From the NCBI GenBank assembly GCA_934700265.1, contig CAKUXH010000040.1:1-9537 (forward strand): a stretch of 9,537 bases of DNA. The letters are read 5' to 3'. Of the stretch, positions 1 to 6,485 are shown in pieces; position 1 is the stretch's first letter, and the number at the start of each line of letters is the position of its first letter. The DNA is from an uncultured Opitutales bacterium. GTDB lineage: Bacteria > Verrucomicrobiota > Verrucomicrobiia > Opitutales > UBA9783. Made by a program: the position numbers and the translations under genes. Below the pieces are notes generated by a model. The model saw only the letters and a list, made by a program, of their open reading frames with translations, was not told the origin of the DNA and did no database searches.

Positions 1-242
1 CTATTGCCCGGCAGGTTGTTGATGGCGAGTGCCTTCTCCACATATTCCTTAGGTGTTTTGAAGGAAGCAGGCATGCTATTTATAATACAATTGGTTGGGC
101 CTGTGCGACTTATTTTGATAAACCGAAACTTTTTAAACAAATGCAAATAAATGCGATGAAGAAGGATTTTAGTTGGAAAAAATCTGCTAAGAAATACGAA
201 GAAGTTTATCGATGGGCTGTGCAGCAACGTCAGCTTATTTGA
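1..242 (+). CDS. glgA: C-terminal end of probable glycogen (starch) synthase GlgA, 5' end outside window
   Basis: This is an open frame entering from the left edge (codons from base 3) and stopping at TGA 240-242, about 79 residues. The last 55 or so residues resemble the tail of bacterial glycogen synthases, a GT5 enzyme that extends alpha-1,4-glucan from ADP-glucose in the cytoplasm. Visible blocks are HAIYNTIGW, then a YFDKP segment, then MKKDFSW with SAKKYEEVYRWA. The last two match the family's DFSW...SA..Y..LY terminal helix. No catalytic residues are in the window. The first 20 or so residues (after IARQV) do not look like the expected GGL.DTV...GTGF stretch, so a frameshift or sequence error near the edge is possible. 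No clear intrinsic terminator follows the stop. The family call rests on this tail alone. Confidence 0.6.
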   Translation, partial: IARQVVDGECLLHIFLRCFEGSRHAIYNTIGWACATYFDKPKLFKQMQINAMKKDFSWKKSAKKYEEVYRWAVQQRQLI

Positions 243-853
243 TTAATAAATTTTTTAACCCTTTAAATACTTTCGTTCAAATTTAAAGTGTCTAAAGATT
301 GGAGGAAGCAAGAAAAGGTTCGTAAGTGGTATTCCCCTAATAGCTCAATCCCAACAATCATATATAACTAGCTATTTTGAATAAAGGAAAAATATGGAAG
401 CTTTACAGGTATGTTAATTTTTTTATAAGCTATTTGTAAATATTGTTAAGCTGCTTCATCTCTGACACCAAAGATATATGAAACGAGCTAATAAGTGATG
501 CTCAGTAAGCTAGTGTATATTGCAAAAAGTATTAAACCCAATTTGATTTAAAAATTGTAAAACTATAATGAATCATTGGAGAGTTTTATCGTTTAAGATA
601 GTGTTGGTGCGGAATGATGAAAAAGATTTTTTTGGCGGACTAATGGCTTGACAAATATTGTTTATGTTACCTCTTTGAGCTCATGGGTTTTATAGTGATA
701 AAAGAAATGGTAAAAGCTGAATTTTAGTGGGTTAGAAATTTTTAGATAAAACCCCTTGACCATGTTTTTTTAATTTAAGAGAATAAGAGTATCTTAGGTG
801 TCAAGGGTAGTAAGGAATGGTTCCATATTAACTTTGATGCTAGAAAGAAAAAT
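243..853. other. 610-bp intergenic region without a recognisable gene
   Basis: No frame of useful length opens here on the + strand. The longest short frames are 7 codons (394-417) and 27 codons (568-651), and neither resembles a known protein. The right-hand part contains promoter-like hexamers and an 8-bp spaced inverted repeat (753-760 and 800-807), described separately. A TATAAT hexamer at 564-569 has a TTGATT only 15 bp upstream and could mark an earlier start. The rest shows scattered stops and no structure I can name. The region is either a long regulatory leader for nrdD or the residue of a decayed gene. Confidence 0.6.
753..807 (+). promoter_or_regulatory. Putative nrdD promoter with flanking inverted repeat
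   Basis: TTGACC (756-761) and GAGAAT (779-784) are separated by 17 bp. They would start transcription near 790, about 60 bases before the nrdD ATG at 854. The sequence CCCTTGAC (753-760) overlaps the -35 and is repeated in inverted orientation as GTCAAGGG (800-807), just after the expected start. The two copies could be operator half-sites for a looping regulator. If transcription begins further upstream, they could pair as an 8-bp RNA stem with a 39-base loop. No NrdR-type box is evident. The -10 is imperfect, so this is a moderate-to-low confidence call. Confidence 0.35.
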
Positions 854-3241
854 ATGGCTATAAAAAAAATAATCAAAAGAGATGGTACGATAGTTCCGTT
901 TAAGGAAGAACGTATCTTTAATGCTATACATAAAGCATTCTTAGCAACGCAAGGAGAACCTTGTGTGGGGGTTGTTCAGCGTTTAACGGATCAGGTAAGT
1001 GTAGAATTAAGTCGTCGCTATCATGAAAGAAGTATACCAGCAGTTGAGGAAATCCAGGATGTTGTTGAGAGTACTTTGATGAATGAAAATTTTAGCGAAG
1101 TTGCTAAAGCTTATATTCTTTATCGTAATCAACGTAATCGTTTACGCGAGGGTAAGGCGCTTGTTTTGGATGTCGAAAAGATTATGGACGGTTACCTTAA
1201 TCAGACAGACTGGCGTGTAAATGAAAACAGCAGTATTAATTATTCACTTGGAGGGCTTATTCTTCACAATGCAGGTGCGATTACTGCTAATTATTGGTTG
1301 CATCACATTTATGATGAAAAAATCGCAAATGCCCATAAAAATGGTGACTTCCATTTACATGATTTGTCAATGTTTTCAGGCTATTGTGCTGGTTGGAGCT
1401 TGCGACAATTATTGGAATTGGGATTCGGAGGGGTTCGTGGTAAAATCAATTCAAAGCCCGCTAAACATTTTTCAACTGCTATTTGGCATATTATAAATTT
1501 CTTGGGTACCATGCAGAATGAATGGGCCGGTGCACAAGCGTTTTCAAGTTTTGATACTTATTTAGCCCCATTCGTAAAAAACGAGAATTTATCCTTTAAA
1601 GAAGTTAAACAACATATTCAAAGTTTTGTATACAGTTTGAATACTCCTTCACGGTGGGGAACACAGCCTCCATTTACTAATATTACTTTGGATTGGGTTT
1701 GTCCTGATGATATGGCCAATAAGCCGGCGATTGTTGGTGGGGTTGAACGTGATTTCTGTTATAAAGATTGCCAAGCTGAAATGGACCTTATTAATAGAGC
1801 ATTCTTGGAAGTTATGCTTGAAGGAGATGCAAATGGTCGTGGTTTTGCTTATCCTATTCCTACCTATAATATTACGAAGGATTTTAATTGGGATAGCGAA
1901 AATTCAGATTTACTGTTTAAAATGACAGCTAAATATGGTACGCCTTATTTTCAAAACTTTATTAATTCGGATTTAAATCCTTCTGATGTCCGAAGTATGT
2001 GTTGTCGTTTACAGTTGGATAAACGAGAGCTTCGTCGTCGTGGAGGTGGCTTGTTTGGTGCTGATGAATTTACAGGTTCTATTGGAGTAGTTACTATCAA
2101 TATGCCACGAATTGGTTATTTGAGTAAAGATGAAGATGACTTCTTCCGTCGCTTAGATGATCTGATGGATTTAGCTAAAGATTCTTTGGAGTGTAAACGT
2201 AAAACGATTCAAAAATTAATGCAGCAGGGATTATTCCCATATAGTCGACGCTATTTGAAGTCGTTCGATAATCACTTCTCAACGATTGGTTTGGTGGGTA
2301 TGCATGAATGTTGCTTAAACTTCTTAGAAAAGTCCATTGCTACGCAAGAAGGTTATGCTTTTACTGAAAAAGTTTTGTTACACATGCGTAAGCGTTTAGC
2401 TGATTATCAAGAAGAGACGGGTAATCTGTATAATTTAGAAGCAACACCTGCGGAAGGTACTTCTTATCGTTTGGCTAAAATTGATAAGGAAAGGTTTAAT
2501 GATATTATTCAATCAGGGGATGAAGATCCTTATTATACAAATTCAAGTAATTTGCCGGTAGATTATACGCCAGATGTATTTGAAGCATTGAAGTTACAAG
2601 AAGGTTTGCAGACAAAATATACCGGAGGAACTGTATTCCATGTATTCTTAGGTGAGTCCTTGCCAGATTCTCAATCTTGTCGTACGTTAGTTCGTCAAAT
2701 TGTAAATAATTTCAGGATACCTTATGTTTCTATTTCTCCAACATTCTCTGTTTGTGAGACACATGGTCGTTTTGCAGGCAAACAGGAATTTTGTCCACAT
2801 TGCGGAGCTGAAATGGAAATTTACAGTCGTATTACTGGATATTATCGTGCGGTTAGTTTTTGGAATAAAGGGAAAAAGGAAGAATTTAAACATCGTGTAA
2901 CGTATGATATTGCAAAGTCGAATCCACCGGCTGACAAATGTTGCTGTGACCCTATTGGAGAACAAGCTTGTGGTTGTGATTGTCATAAAACATTTGATAA
3001 TGAAAGTGAGAAGTTATTTTTCTTCAGTGATACTTGTATCAAGTGTCAAGCTTTAAAGCCTTTCTTAAAGGAACAGGAATTTGATGGTTGTTGGGTAAAT
3101 ACTTCTGAAGAGACAGGTTTTGAATTGGCGAAGAAATATCAAATTCGAAATTTGCCGGCTTTGGTCGTGTTGAATGGAGAAAAGGCGAGCATCATTTACG
3201 ATACAGAAGCAATCAAAAAATGCGTAAGTATGGGTTCTTAA
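854..3241 (+). CDS. nrdD: Anaerobic (class III) ribonucleoside-triphosphate reductase with C-terminal thioredoxin-like domain
   Basis: The 795-residue NrdD reduces ribonucleoside triphosphates to deoxy forms in anoxic cytoplasm using a glycyl radical. Residues 3-95 form an ATP-cone (KRDGTIVPF near 8-16), which suggests allosteric control by ATP/dATP. The catalytic barrel follows, with Cys178 in SGYCAGWS and the Cys383-Cys384 pair in SMCCRL as likely thiyl or redox cysteines. The C-terminal metal site is CETH (634-637) with CPHC (647-650), and the glycyl radical loop is RITGYYR with Gly662. Unusually, a cysteine-rich linker (Cys696-698, 706, 708, 710) leads to a thioredoxin/glutaredoxin-like domain at about 719-795, with CIKC (728-731) and a likely cis-proline in NLPAL. 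This fits the redoxin-dependent branch of NrdD rather than the formate-dependent E. coli type, which is inference. The ATG at 854 aligns with the ATP-cone start but has only an A-rich stretch upstream. nrdG overlaps its 3' end. Confidence 0.95.
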   Translation: MAIKKIIKRDGTIVPFKEERIFNAIHKAFLATQGEPCVGVVQRLTDQVSVELSRRYHERSIPAVEEIQDVVESTLMNENFSEVAKAYILYRNQRNRLREGKALVLDVEKIMDGYLNQTDWRVNENSSINYSLGGLILHNAGAITANYWLHHIYDEKIANAHKNGDFHLHDLSMFSGYCAGWSLRQLLELGFGGVRGKINSKPAKHFSTAIWHIINFLGTMQNEWAGAQAFSSFDTYLAPFVKNENLSFKEVKQHIQSFVYSLNTPSRWGTQPPFTNITLDWVCPDDMANKPAIVGGVERDFCYKDCQAEMDLINRAFLEVMLEGDANGRGFAYPIPTYNITKDFNWDSENSDLLFKMTAKYGTPYFQNFINSDLNPSDVRSMCCRLQLDKRELRRRGGGLFGADEFTGSIGVVTINMPRIGYLSKDEDDFFRRLDDLMDLAKDSLECKRKTIQKLMQQGLFPYSRRYLKSFDNHFSTIGLVGMHECCLNFLEKSIATQEGYAFTEKVLLHMRKRLADYQEETGNLYNLEATPAEGTSYRLAKIDKERFNDIIQSGDEDPYYTNSSNLPVDYTPDVFEALKLQEGLQTKYTGGTVFHVFLGESLPDSQSCRTLVRQIVNNFRIPYVSISPTFSVCETHGRFAGKQEFCPHCGAEMEIYSRITGYYRAVSFWNKGKKEEFKHRVTYDIAKSNPPADKCCCDPIGEQACGCDCHKTFDNESEKLFFFSDTCIKCQALKPFLKEQEFDGCWVNTSEETGFELAKKYQIRNLPALVVLNGEKASIIYDTEAIKKCVSMGS

Positions 3242-3909
3242 AACATTCGTTAGTGGATTACCCTGGAGAAGTTTGCAGTGTGGTATTTTTGCCAGGCTGC
3301 AACTTTTGCTGCCCTTATTGCCACAATAAAAATTTGTCTGCAGAAGTTGGCAGAAATGGTTGGTCATTGACGGAAATAATTCATTATTTAGAAGAAGCTC
3401 GAACATTTATAACAGCGGTTTGCATAACAGGTGGGGAACCTACATTAATGCCAGAAACCCTTTGTTATTTGATAGAAGTGTTTAAGGCGTTAGGTTTAAA
3501 AGTAAAATTAGATTCAAATGGAAGTAGCCCTGATTTGTTGCAGAAAGTTTCAAAGAAGGTAGACTACATTGCTATGGATTTAAAAACTTCTATTGATCGT
3601 TATCCTGAGTTAGTTAAATCTTCATTAAAAGATACGATTGTAGATTCGATAAAAACATCTATGGTGTTATTGATGGAACGGCCTGAAAAAGCTTATGAAT
3701 TTCGTACAACGCTTTCTTGGAATTTTGTTAATGATGAGGTTATTCATGATTTAGGGCGTCGATTGAAGTTAACAAGCTACTGGTATTTGCAAAGATGTCG
3801 TTTAGATGGTGTGCCGAATAAGGTATTTTTAGAGCAAGAAACGAAAAAAATTAAGGATTGTTATAATATTGCTAAAAAATATACAGAATTTGTTTTTTTG
3901 AGAGAATAA
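3220..3909 (+). CDS. nrdG: Anaerobic ribonucleoside-triphosphate reductase activating protein (radical SAM)
   Basis: The 229-residue radical SAM activase uses an S-adenosylmethionine-bound [4Fe-4S] cluster to generate the glycyl radical on NrdD. The cluster motif CX3CX2C is formed by Cys27, Cys31 and Cys34 in GCNFCCPYCHN. It is preceded by the family signature SLVDYPGEV (10-18). The SAM-binding GGEP motif sits at 71-74 (ITGGEPT). The ATG at 3220 lies inside nrdD, so the genes overlap by 22 bp in different frames, which suggests translational coupling and matched synthesis of enzyme and activase. The start is chosen because it directly precedes the conserved GF.KHSLVDYPG block. No ribosome binding site is visible. 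The length fits the TIGR02495-type activases, which are larger than the roughly 155-residue E. coli NrdG. The gene ends about 40 bases before the RNA-like segment at 3948-4051. Confidence 0.93.
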   Translation: MRKYGFLKHSLVDYPGEVCSVVFLPGCNFCCPYCHNKNLSAEVGRNGWSLTEIIHYLEEARTFITAVCITGGEPTLMPETLCYLIEVFKALGLKVKLDSNGSSPDLLQKVSKKVDYIAMDLKTSIDRYPELVKSSLKDTIVDSIKTSMVLLMERPEKAYEFRTTLSWNFVNDEVIHDLGRRLKLTSYWYLQRCRLDGVPNKVFLEQETKKIKDCYNIAKKYTEFVFLRE

Positions 3910-3947
3910 TACTTGACTTTAAATGTTTATTTTAGCACACTCTTAAA

Positions 3948-4051
3948 CGAGGAGGAATATCTTCTCTTGCCGTATGGCGGACTGAGAGCAACCCTTACGA
4001 TGACACAAAAACTTAGCGTCCGCCTGCGGTAATGTATGTTACGGTTTTTTT
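3948..4051 (+). ncRNA. Candidate structured RNA or complex terminator after nrdG
   Basis: This segment is visibly richer in G+C than its surroundings and folds into nested pairings. GGCGGAC (3976-3982) pairs with GTCCGCC (4018-4024), extended by TGAG/CTTA-type pairs (3983-3986 with 4012-4015). CCGTA (3970-3974) pairs with TACGG (4040-4044), which is followed at once by seven T's (4045-4051). A small hairpin, GAGGA/TTCTC (3952-3956 with 3962-3966), precedes them. A TTGACT at 3913-3918 could be a -35, but the expected -10 is poor. It matches no RNA family I know (SRP RNA, 6S, tmRNA and RNase P were considered). It may be only the end of the nrdDG transcript. Confidence 0.35.
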
Positions 4052-4105
4052 GTTTTTCAAATATTTAGTATTGACACTGCCTTTCATACGCCTGTAAATT
4101 ATGCT

Positions 4106-5218
4106 TTATAGAATTTCTAAGGCCAAACTATCTGCAAGCAGTAGCCCTTTTCTTGTACATTTTAAAATATTATTTTCTATGGAGATTAGGTTTTCTTTTT
4201 GAAATTTTTCCCATAAAGGGAAATAAGTGTTTAAATCAATAGATGGAAAACGTTTTTGAAGTTTAGATAAATCGATACCTTGGCAGGTTCGAAGTCCGAA
4301 AATAAGGCAATCTTTTAACATTGTTTCTTCAGTTAAAAATTCTTCGTTGATATAATGATTTACTTCCCAAGTTTTTAAATCGAATAAGTTTTGAAATCGA
4401 TGATTTTGAAATTGAGATGCAGCGCTTGGGCCAAAACCTATCCATTCTTGCATTTGCCAAGTGTTTAAATTATGTTTACAGGCATAATATGGTTTTGAAA
4501 AATTTGAGACTTCATAATGATTATATCCATGATCTTGTAAAAACTGCCATGTAAATTCGTAAAAATCTGCTTCCTTATTGATATCAACGTTTTGATGTGC
4601 TTGTTCTGTGAATGGTCCTGATTCATTTTCATAAGTTAAACAGTAGGTAGAAATGTGTTCTGGAGCGAGTTGAATGGCTGCTTGGAGGTCTTGTTTCCAA
4701 TTTTGTATGGATGAAAAATCTGGTGGAAAAATTAAATCTAAATTTACATTAGAAAAGCCAGTATCCCTTATCCATTGGTAAGCTTGATAAACGTGTTTGG
4801 CTGTTTGTTTGCGGCCTAATTGCTTGAGTGTTTGTTCATTAAAACTTTGTATTCCCATAGAAATACGGGTAACGCCGATGGATTTGAAGGCATGTAATTT
4901 TTCTAAAGAAATCGTAACAGGTGAAACTTCTACGGTCCATTCTTCTAATGTATTTGTATTAAATTGAAAACAATCATTAAGTTTGTAAATGGCTTCTATT
5001 GATAAACAACTTGGACTTCCACCGCCCCAAAAAATAGTGTTAATTGGATGATTATTGAGTTTTGTTTTCCAAAATAAGCATTCTTTTTCTATTTTTTTTA
5101 AGTACAGATCAATAGCTTGTGCTGTGGGTCGTGACTTCAGAAAATGGCAATAAGCGCATTCATTCGCACAAAAAGGGACGTGAATATAAAGACCCAAAGA
5201 TAAAGCTTGTAAGTTCAT
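4106..5218 (-). CDS. HemW-like radical SAM protein (coproporphyrinogen-III oxidase-like family)
   Basis: From the ATG at 5218 this encodes 370 residues of the HemN/HemW radical SAM family. True HemW is now viewed as a heme-binding chaperone rather than the oxygen-independent coproporphyrinogen dehydrogenase. Visible motifs are LGLYIHVPFC with the CX3CX2C cluster (Cys17, Cys21, Cys24) followed by HF rather than the CXC of genuine HemN, GGGSP (65-69), GIQSF (122-126) and a C-terminal HNLNTW segment. Two usual HemW features are altered. The Tyr of the HNXXYW heme motif is Thr, and the GLPGQ-like loop is replaced by FPPDFS (164-169). I chose the 5218 start because the family begins just before LGLYIHVPFC. 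In-frame upstream codons (TTG at 5254, ATGs at 5245 and 5242) would run into the divergent gene. No other heme gene is nearby. The altered motifs make the exact role uncertain. Confidence 0.85.
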   Translation of the reverse strand: MNLQALSLGLYIHVPFCANECAYCHFLKSRPTAQAIDLYLKKIEKECLFWKTKLNNHPINTIFWGGGSPSCLSIEAIYKLNDCFQFNTNTLEEWTVEVSPVTISLEKLHAFKSIGVTRISMGIQSFNEQTLKQLGRKQTAKHVYQAYQWIRDTGFSNVNLDLIFPPDFSSIQNWKQDLQAAIQLAPEHISTYCLTYENESGPFTEQAHQNVDINKEADFYEFTWQFLQDHGYNHYEVSNFSKPYYACKHNLNTWQMQEWIGFGPSAASQFQNHRFQNLFDLKTWEVNHYINEEFLTEETMLKDCLIFGLRTCQGIDLSKLQKRFPSIDLNTYFPLWEKFQKENLISIENNILKCTRKGLLLADSLALEIL

Positions 5219-5239
5219 AAAAATTAATAGAATATATAT
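5207..5239. promoter_or_regulatory. Compact divergent start region, possible shared -10
   Basis: The HemW-like ATG (5218, - strand) and the lipoprotein ATG (5244, + strand) are separated by only 25 bp of AT-rich sequence. On the + strand TAGAAT (5228-5233), with a weak TTGTAA at 5207-5212 (15-bp spacer), would start transcription at about 5240, giving an almost leaderless mRNA. On the - strand TATATT (5231-5236 reversed) overlaps it. The alternating AT stretch at 5232-5239 could therefore serve both directions. Spacers are not ideal, so confidence is low. Confidence 0.35.
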
Positions 5240-5243
5240 CATC

Positions 5244-6188
5244 ATGAAAATCAATACGCCAATGTTAAAAACATTTTTTTTACGCGGTACTTCAAGTGCT
5301 GTTTTATTGGGCTTAGCGGGGTGTGCTCAAACTTTGACGAATATTACACCTGAAATTGCACAACGCAATCCATCAGATTTGTATCGTTTTACAACACAAT
5401 GTAATGTTTTAAAATCTAAGGTAAATCCTGGTTCTTTTGATTTAAATTTGGTTATTGATGGAGAGAAGCATCCTTTGAAATCTGAGCCGTTGACTCCAAC
5501 ATTTTTTTATTATGATCATATTTTAGATGAAAAGAGAACAGAAGCAAAATATTATTTTGAGTTAAATTATCAATTAAATAATCGAGGTAAATTACGTAAT
5601 TATTCTGCAAAAACGCCTTTAGCTACATTTAAAATAGAAGAAAGGTGTTGCTTTTGTTTGGATAATGAACGCGCTCCAGTTGGTTCAACTATAAAAATTT
5701 TGGGTCGTGGTTTTACATCAGGAGATAGAGTTGTTGTGGGTGAATATAATGCTATTGCAACGCTTGAATCTGAAAATGTTCTAACTTTTACGATTCCTCC
5801 TGTAATTGCTAATAAGGCTTATCCAGTTTACGTTATTTGCAATACCCAAAAAACGTTTGCAGGTAATTTGTTAGTGGATAATAGTCGCTTTATCATAGAA
5901 CCTGGTTTAGTTGAAGTAACCAAAGGTGAAAAAATTAGTTTTACGGTAGAAACAATAGCTCCAGTTGCCGCTGATTTGTATGTAAATGTTACAACAAATA
6001 TTCCCGATAGTGTTATTATGCCAGAAGTTATTATAAAGGCAGGCGAAACTTCTGCGACGGTAGAAATTGAAGGAGGGGAGCCCGGCAAAGGAAAATTGTT
6101 TGTTAGTGCGCAGGGTTTTGATGAAGTAAAGGTCCCGATAAATGTTTTAAACGATGTTCGAGAAAATGAAGCTTCAGATGCTGCATGA
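5244..6188 (+). CDS. Lipoprotein with TIG/IPT-like domain and a second beta-sandwich domain
   Basis: The 314-residue protein has a lipoprotein signal. A charged start is followed by a hydrophobic stretch (about 15-26) and the lipobox LAGC with Cys27, so it should be exported and lipid-anchored, probably at the outer membrane. Residues 40-140 form an unrecognised extracytoplasmic domain containing YYFELNY. Residues about 143-212 look like an IPT/TIG immunoglobulin-like fold (RAPVGSTIKILGRGF at its start). Residues about 216-302 look like a Calx-beta or bacterial Ig-like fold, with IPDSVIMPEVIIKAGE. An odd Cys cluster, CCFC (135-138), sits between the domains. The tail is acidic. The function is unknown, and such folds usually serve cell-surface structure or adhesion. 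ATG 5244 is the first start; Met7 (5262) is an alternative. There is no Shine-Dalgarno. It is transcribed away from the HemW-like gene and ends before a clear terminator. Confidence 0.85.
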   Translation: MKINTPMLKTFFLRGTSSAVLLGLAGCAQTLTNITPEIAQRNPSDLYRFTTQCNVLKSKVNPGSFDLNLVIDGEKHPLKSEPLTPTFFYYDHILDEKRTEAKYYFELNYQLNNRGKLRNYSAKTPLATFKIEERCCFCLDNERAPVGSTIKILGRGFTSGDRVVVGEYNAIATLESENVLTFTIPPVIANKAYPVYVICNTQKTFAGNLLVDNSRFIIEPGLVEVTKGEKISFTVETIAPVAADLYVNVTTNIPDSVIMPEVIIKAGETSATVEIEGGEPGKGKLFVSAQGFDEVKVPINVLNDVRENEASDAA

Positions 6189-6207
6189 TAAATTTATTTG
6201 TAAATAG

Positions 6208-6237
6208 AAAACGGAAATTTTTAAGTTTCCGTTTTTT
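6208..6237. terminator. Bidirectional intrinsic terminator between the lipoprotein gene and tRNA-Pro
   Basis: AAAACGGAAA (6208-6217) pairs perfectly with TTTCCGTTTT (6226-6235), giving a 10-bp stem with an 8-base loop. The T-run 6232-6237 ends the + strand lipoprotein transcript. On the - strand the stem is also followed by T-rich sequence, so it could end the tRNA transcript as well. Confidence 0.8.
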
Positions 6238-6274
6238 CATTTTTTGTAAAATGCATTAAGATTTTTTACCTTAC

Positions 6275-6352
6275 TGGTCGGGTCAGTGAGATTCGAACTC
6301 ACGACCCCTTGCACCCCATGCAAGTGCGCTATCCAGGCTGCGCTATGACCCG
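6275..6352 (-). tRNA. tRNA-Pro (anticodon GGG), CCA encoded
   Basis: Read on the - strand, the 78-base segment folds into a full cloverleaf. The acceptor stem is CGGGTCA/TGACCCG and the D-arm stem is GCGC/GCGC. The anticodon stem is CTTGC/GCAAG with loop ATGGGGT. A 5-base variable loop follows, then the T-arm GTGAG/CTCAC with loop TTCGAAT. The anticodon GGG is at 6315-6317. The first pair, C1-G72, and discriminator A are typical of bacterial tRNA-Pro. The 3' CCA is encoded (6275-6277). It decodes CCC, and CCU by wobble. It lies downstream of the ATPase gene on the same strand but probably has its own promoter. The gene is intact and I see no integration-type duplication beside it. Confidence 0.95.
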
Positions 6353-6364
6353 ACAAATACCATA

Positions 6365-6396
6365 ATTATAAGATAGCAATTAGTAACCTAAGTCAA
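6365..6396 (-). promoter_or_regulatory. Putative tRNA-Pro promoter
   Basis: On the - strand a perfect TATAAT (6365-6370) lies 12 bases before the tRNA 5' end, the right distance for a short leader. A TTGACT (6391-6396) lies upstream, but the 20-bp spacer is longer than usual, so either the -35 is suboptimal or the real -35 is different. Confidence 0.45.
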
Positions 6397-6485
6397 GCGT
6401 AATTTGTAAGTTCATATAGATGAATTTTGAGGAATAATTTTGTTTAAAGGGTTGATTTGTTTGATTGTTCGGAAATATTTGGTTA

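Noticed and set aside
394..417. Seven-codon frame with a good AAGGA upstream
   Set aside because: Too short to call a gene, with no repeats of regulatory codons and no attenuator following. Mentioned only under the gap finding.
568..651. 27-codon frame beginning after a TATAAT
   Set aside because: No recognisable protein features, and chance frames of this length are common in AT-rich DNA.
648..653. Perfect TTGACA as -35 for nrdD
   Set aside because: No -10 stands 15-19 bp downstream; TATAGT at 691 is 37 bp away.
3982..3998. CTGAGA followed by ACCCTT, resembling the start of a TPP (THI-box) riboswitch
   Set aside because: The GGGT partner strand upstream and the conserved CTGATCTGG...CCAGCGTAGGGA half downstream are absent. 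No thiamine gene follows, as the next gene is convergent. The match is probably chance within another fold.
3948..4051. SRP (4.5S), 6S, tmRNA or RNase P RNA
   Set aside because: The SRP core GGTCAGG...GGAAGCAGCC, tmRNA ends, RNase P core motifs and the 6S architecture are all missing.
5219..5254. Longer N-terminus of the HemW-like protein from TTG 5254 or ATG 5245
   Set aside because: It would add a hydrophobic stretch absent from the family, and it would overlap the divergent lipoprotein start.
6275..6352. Integrated element at the tRNA gene
   Set aside because: No integrase, no duplicated tRNA 3' end and no change in gene content beside it.
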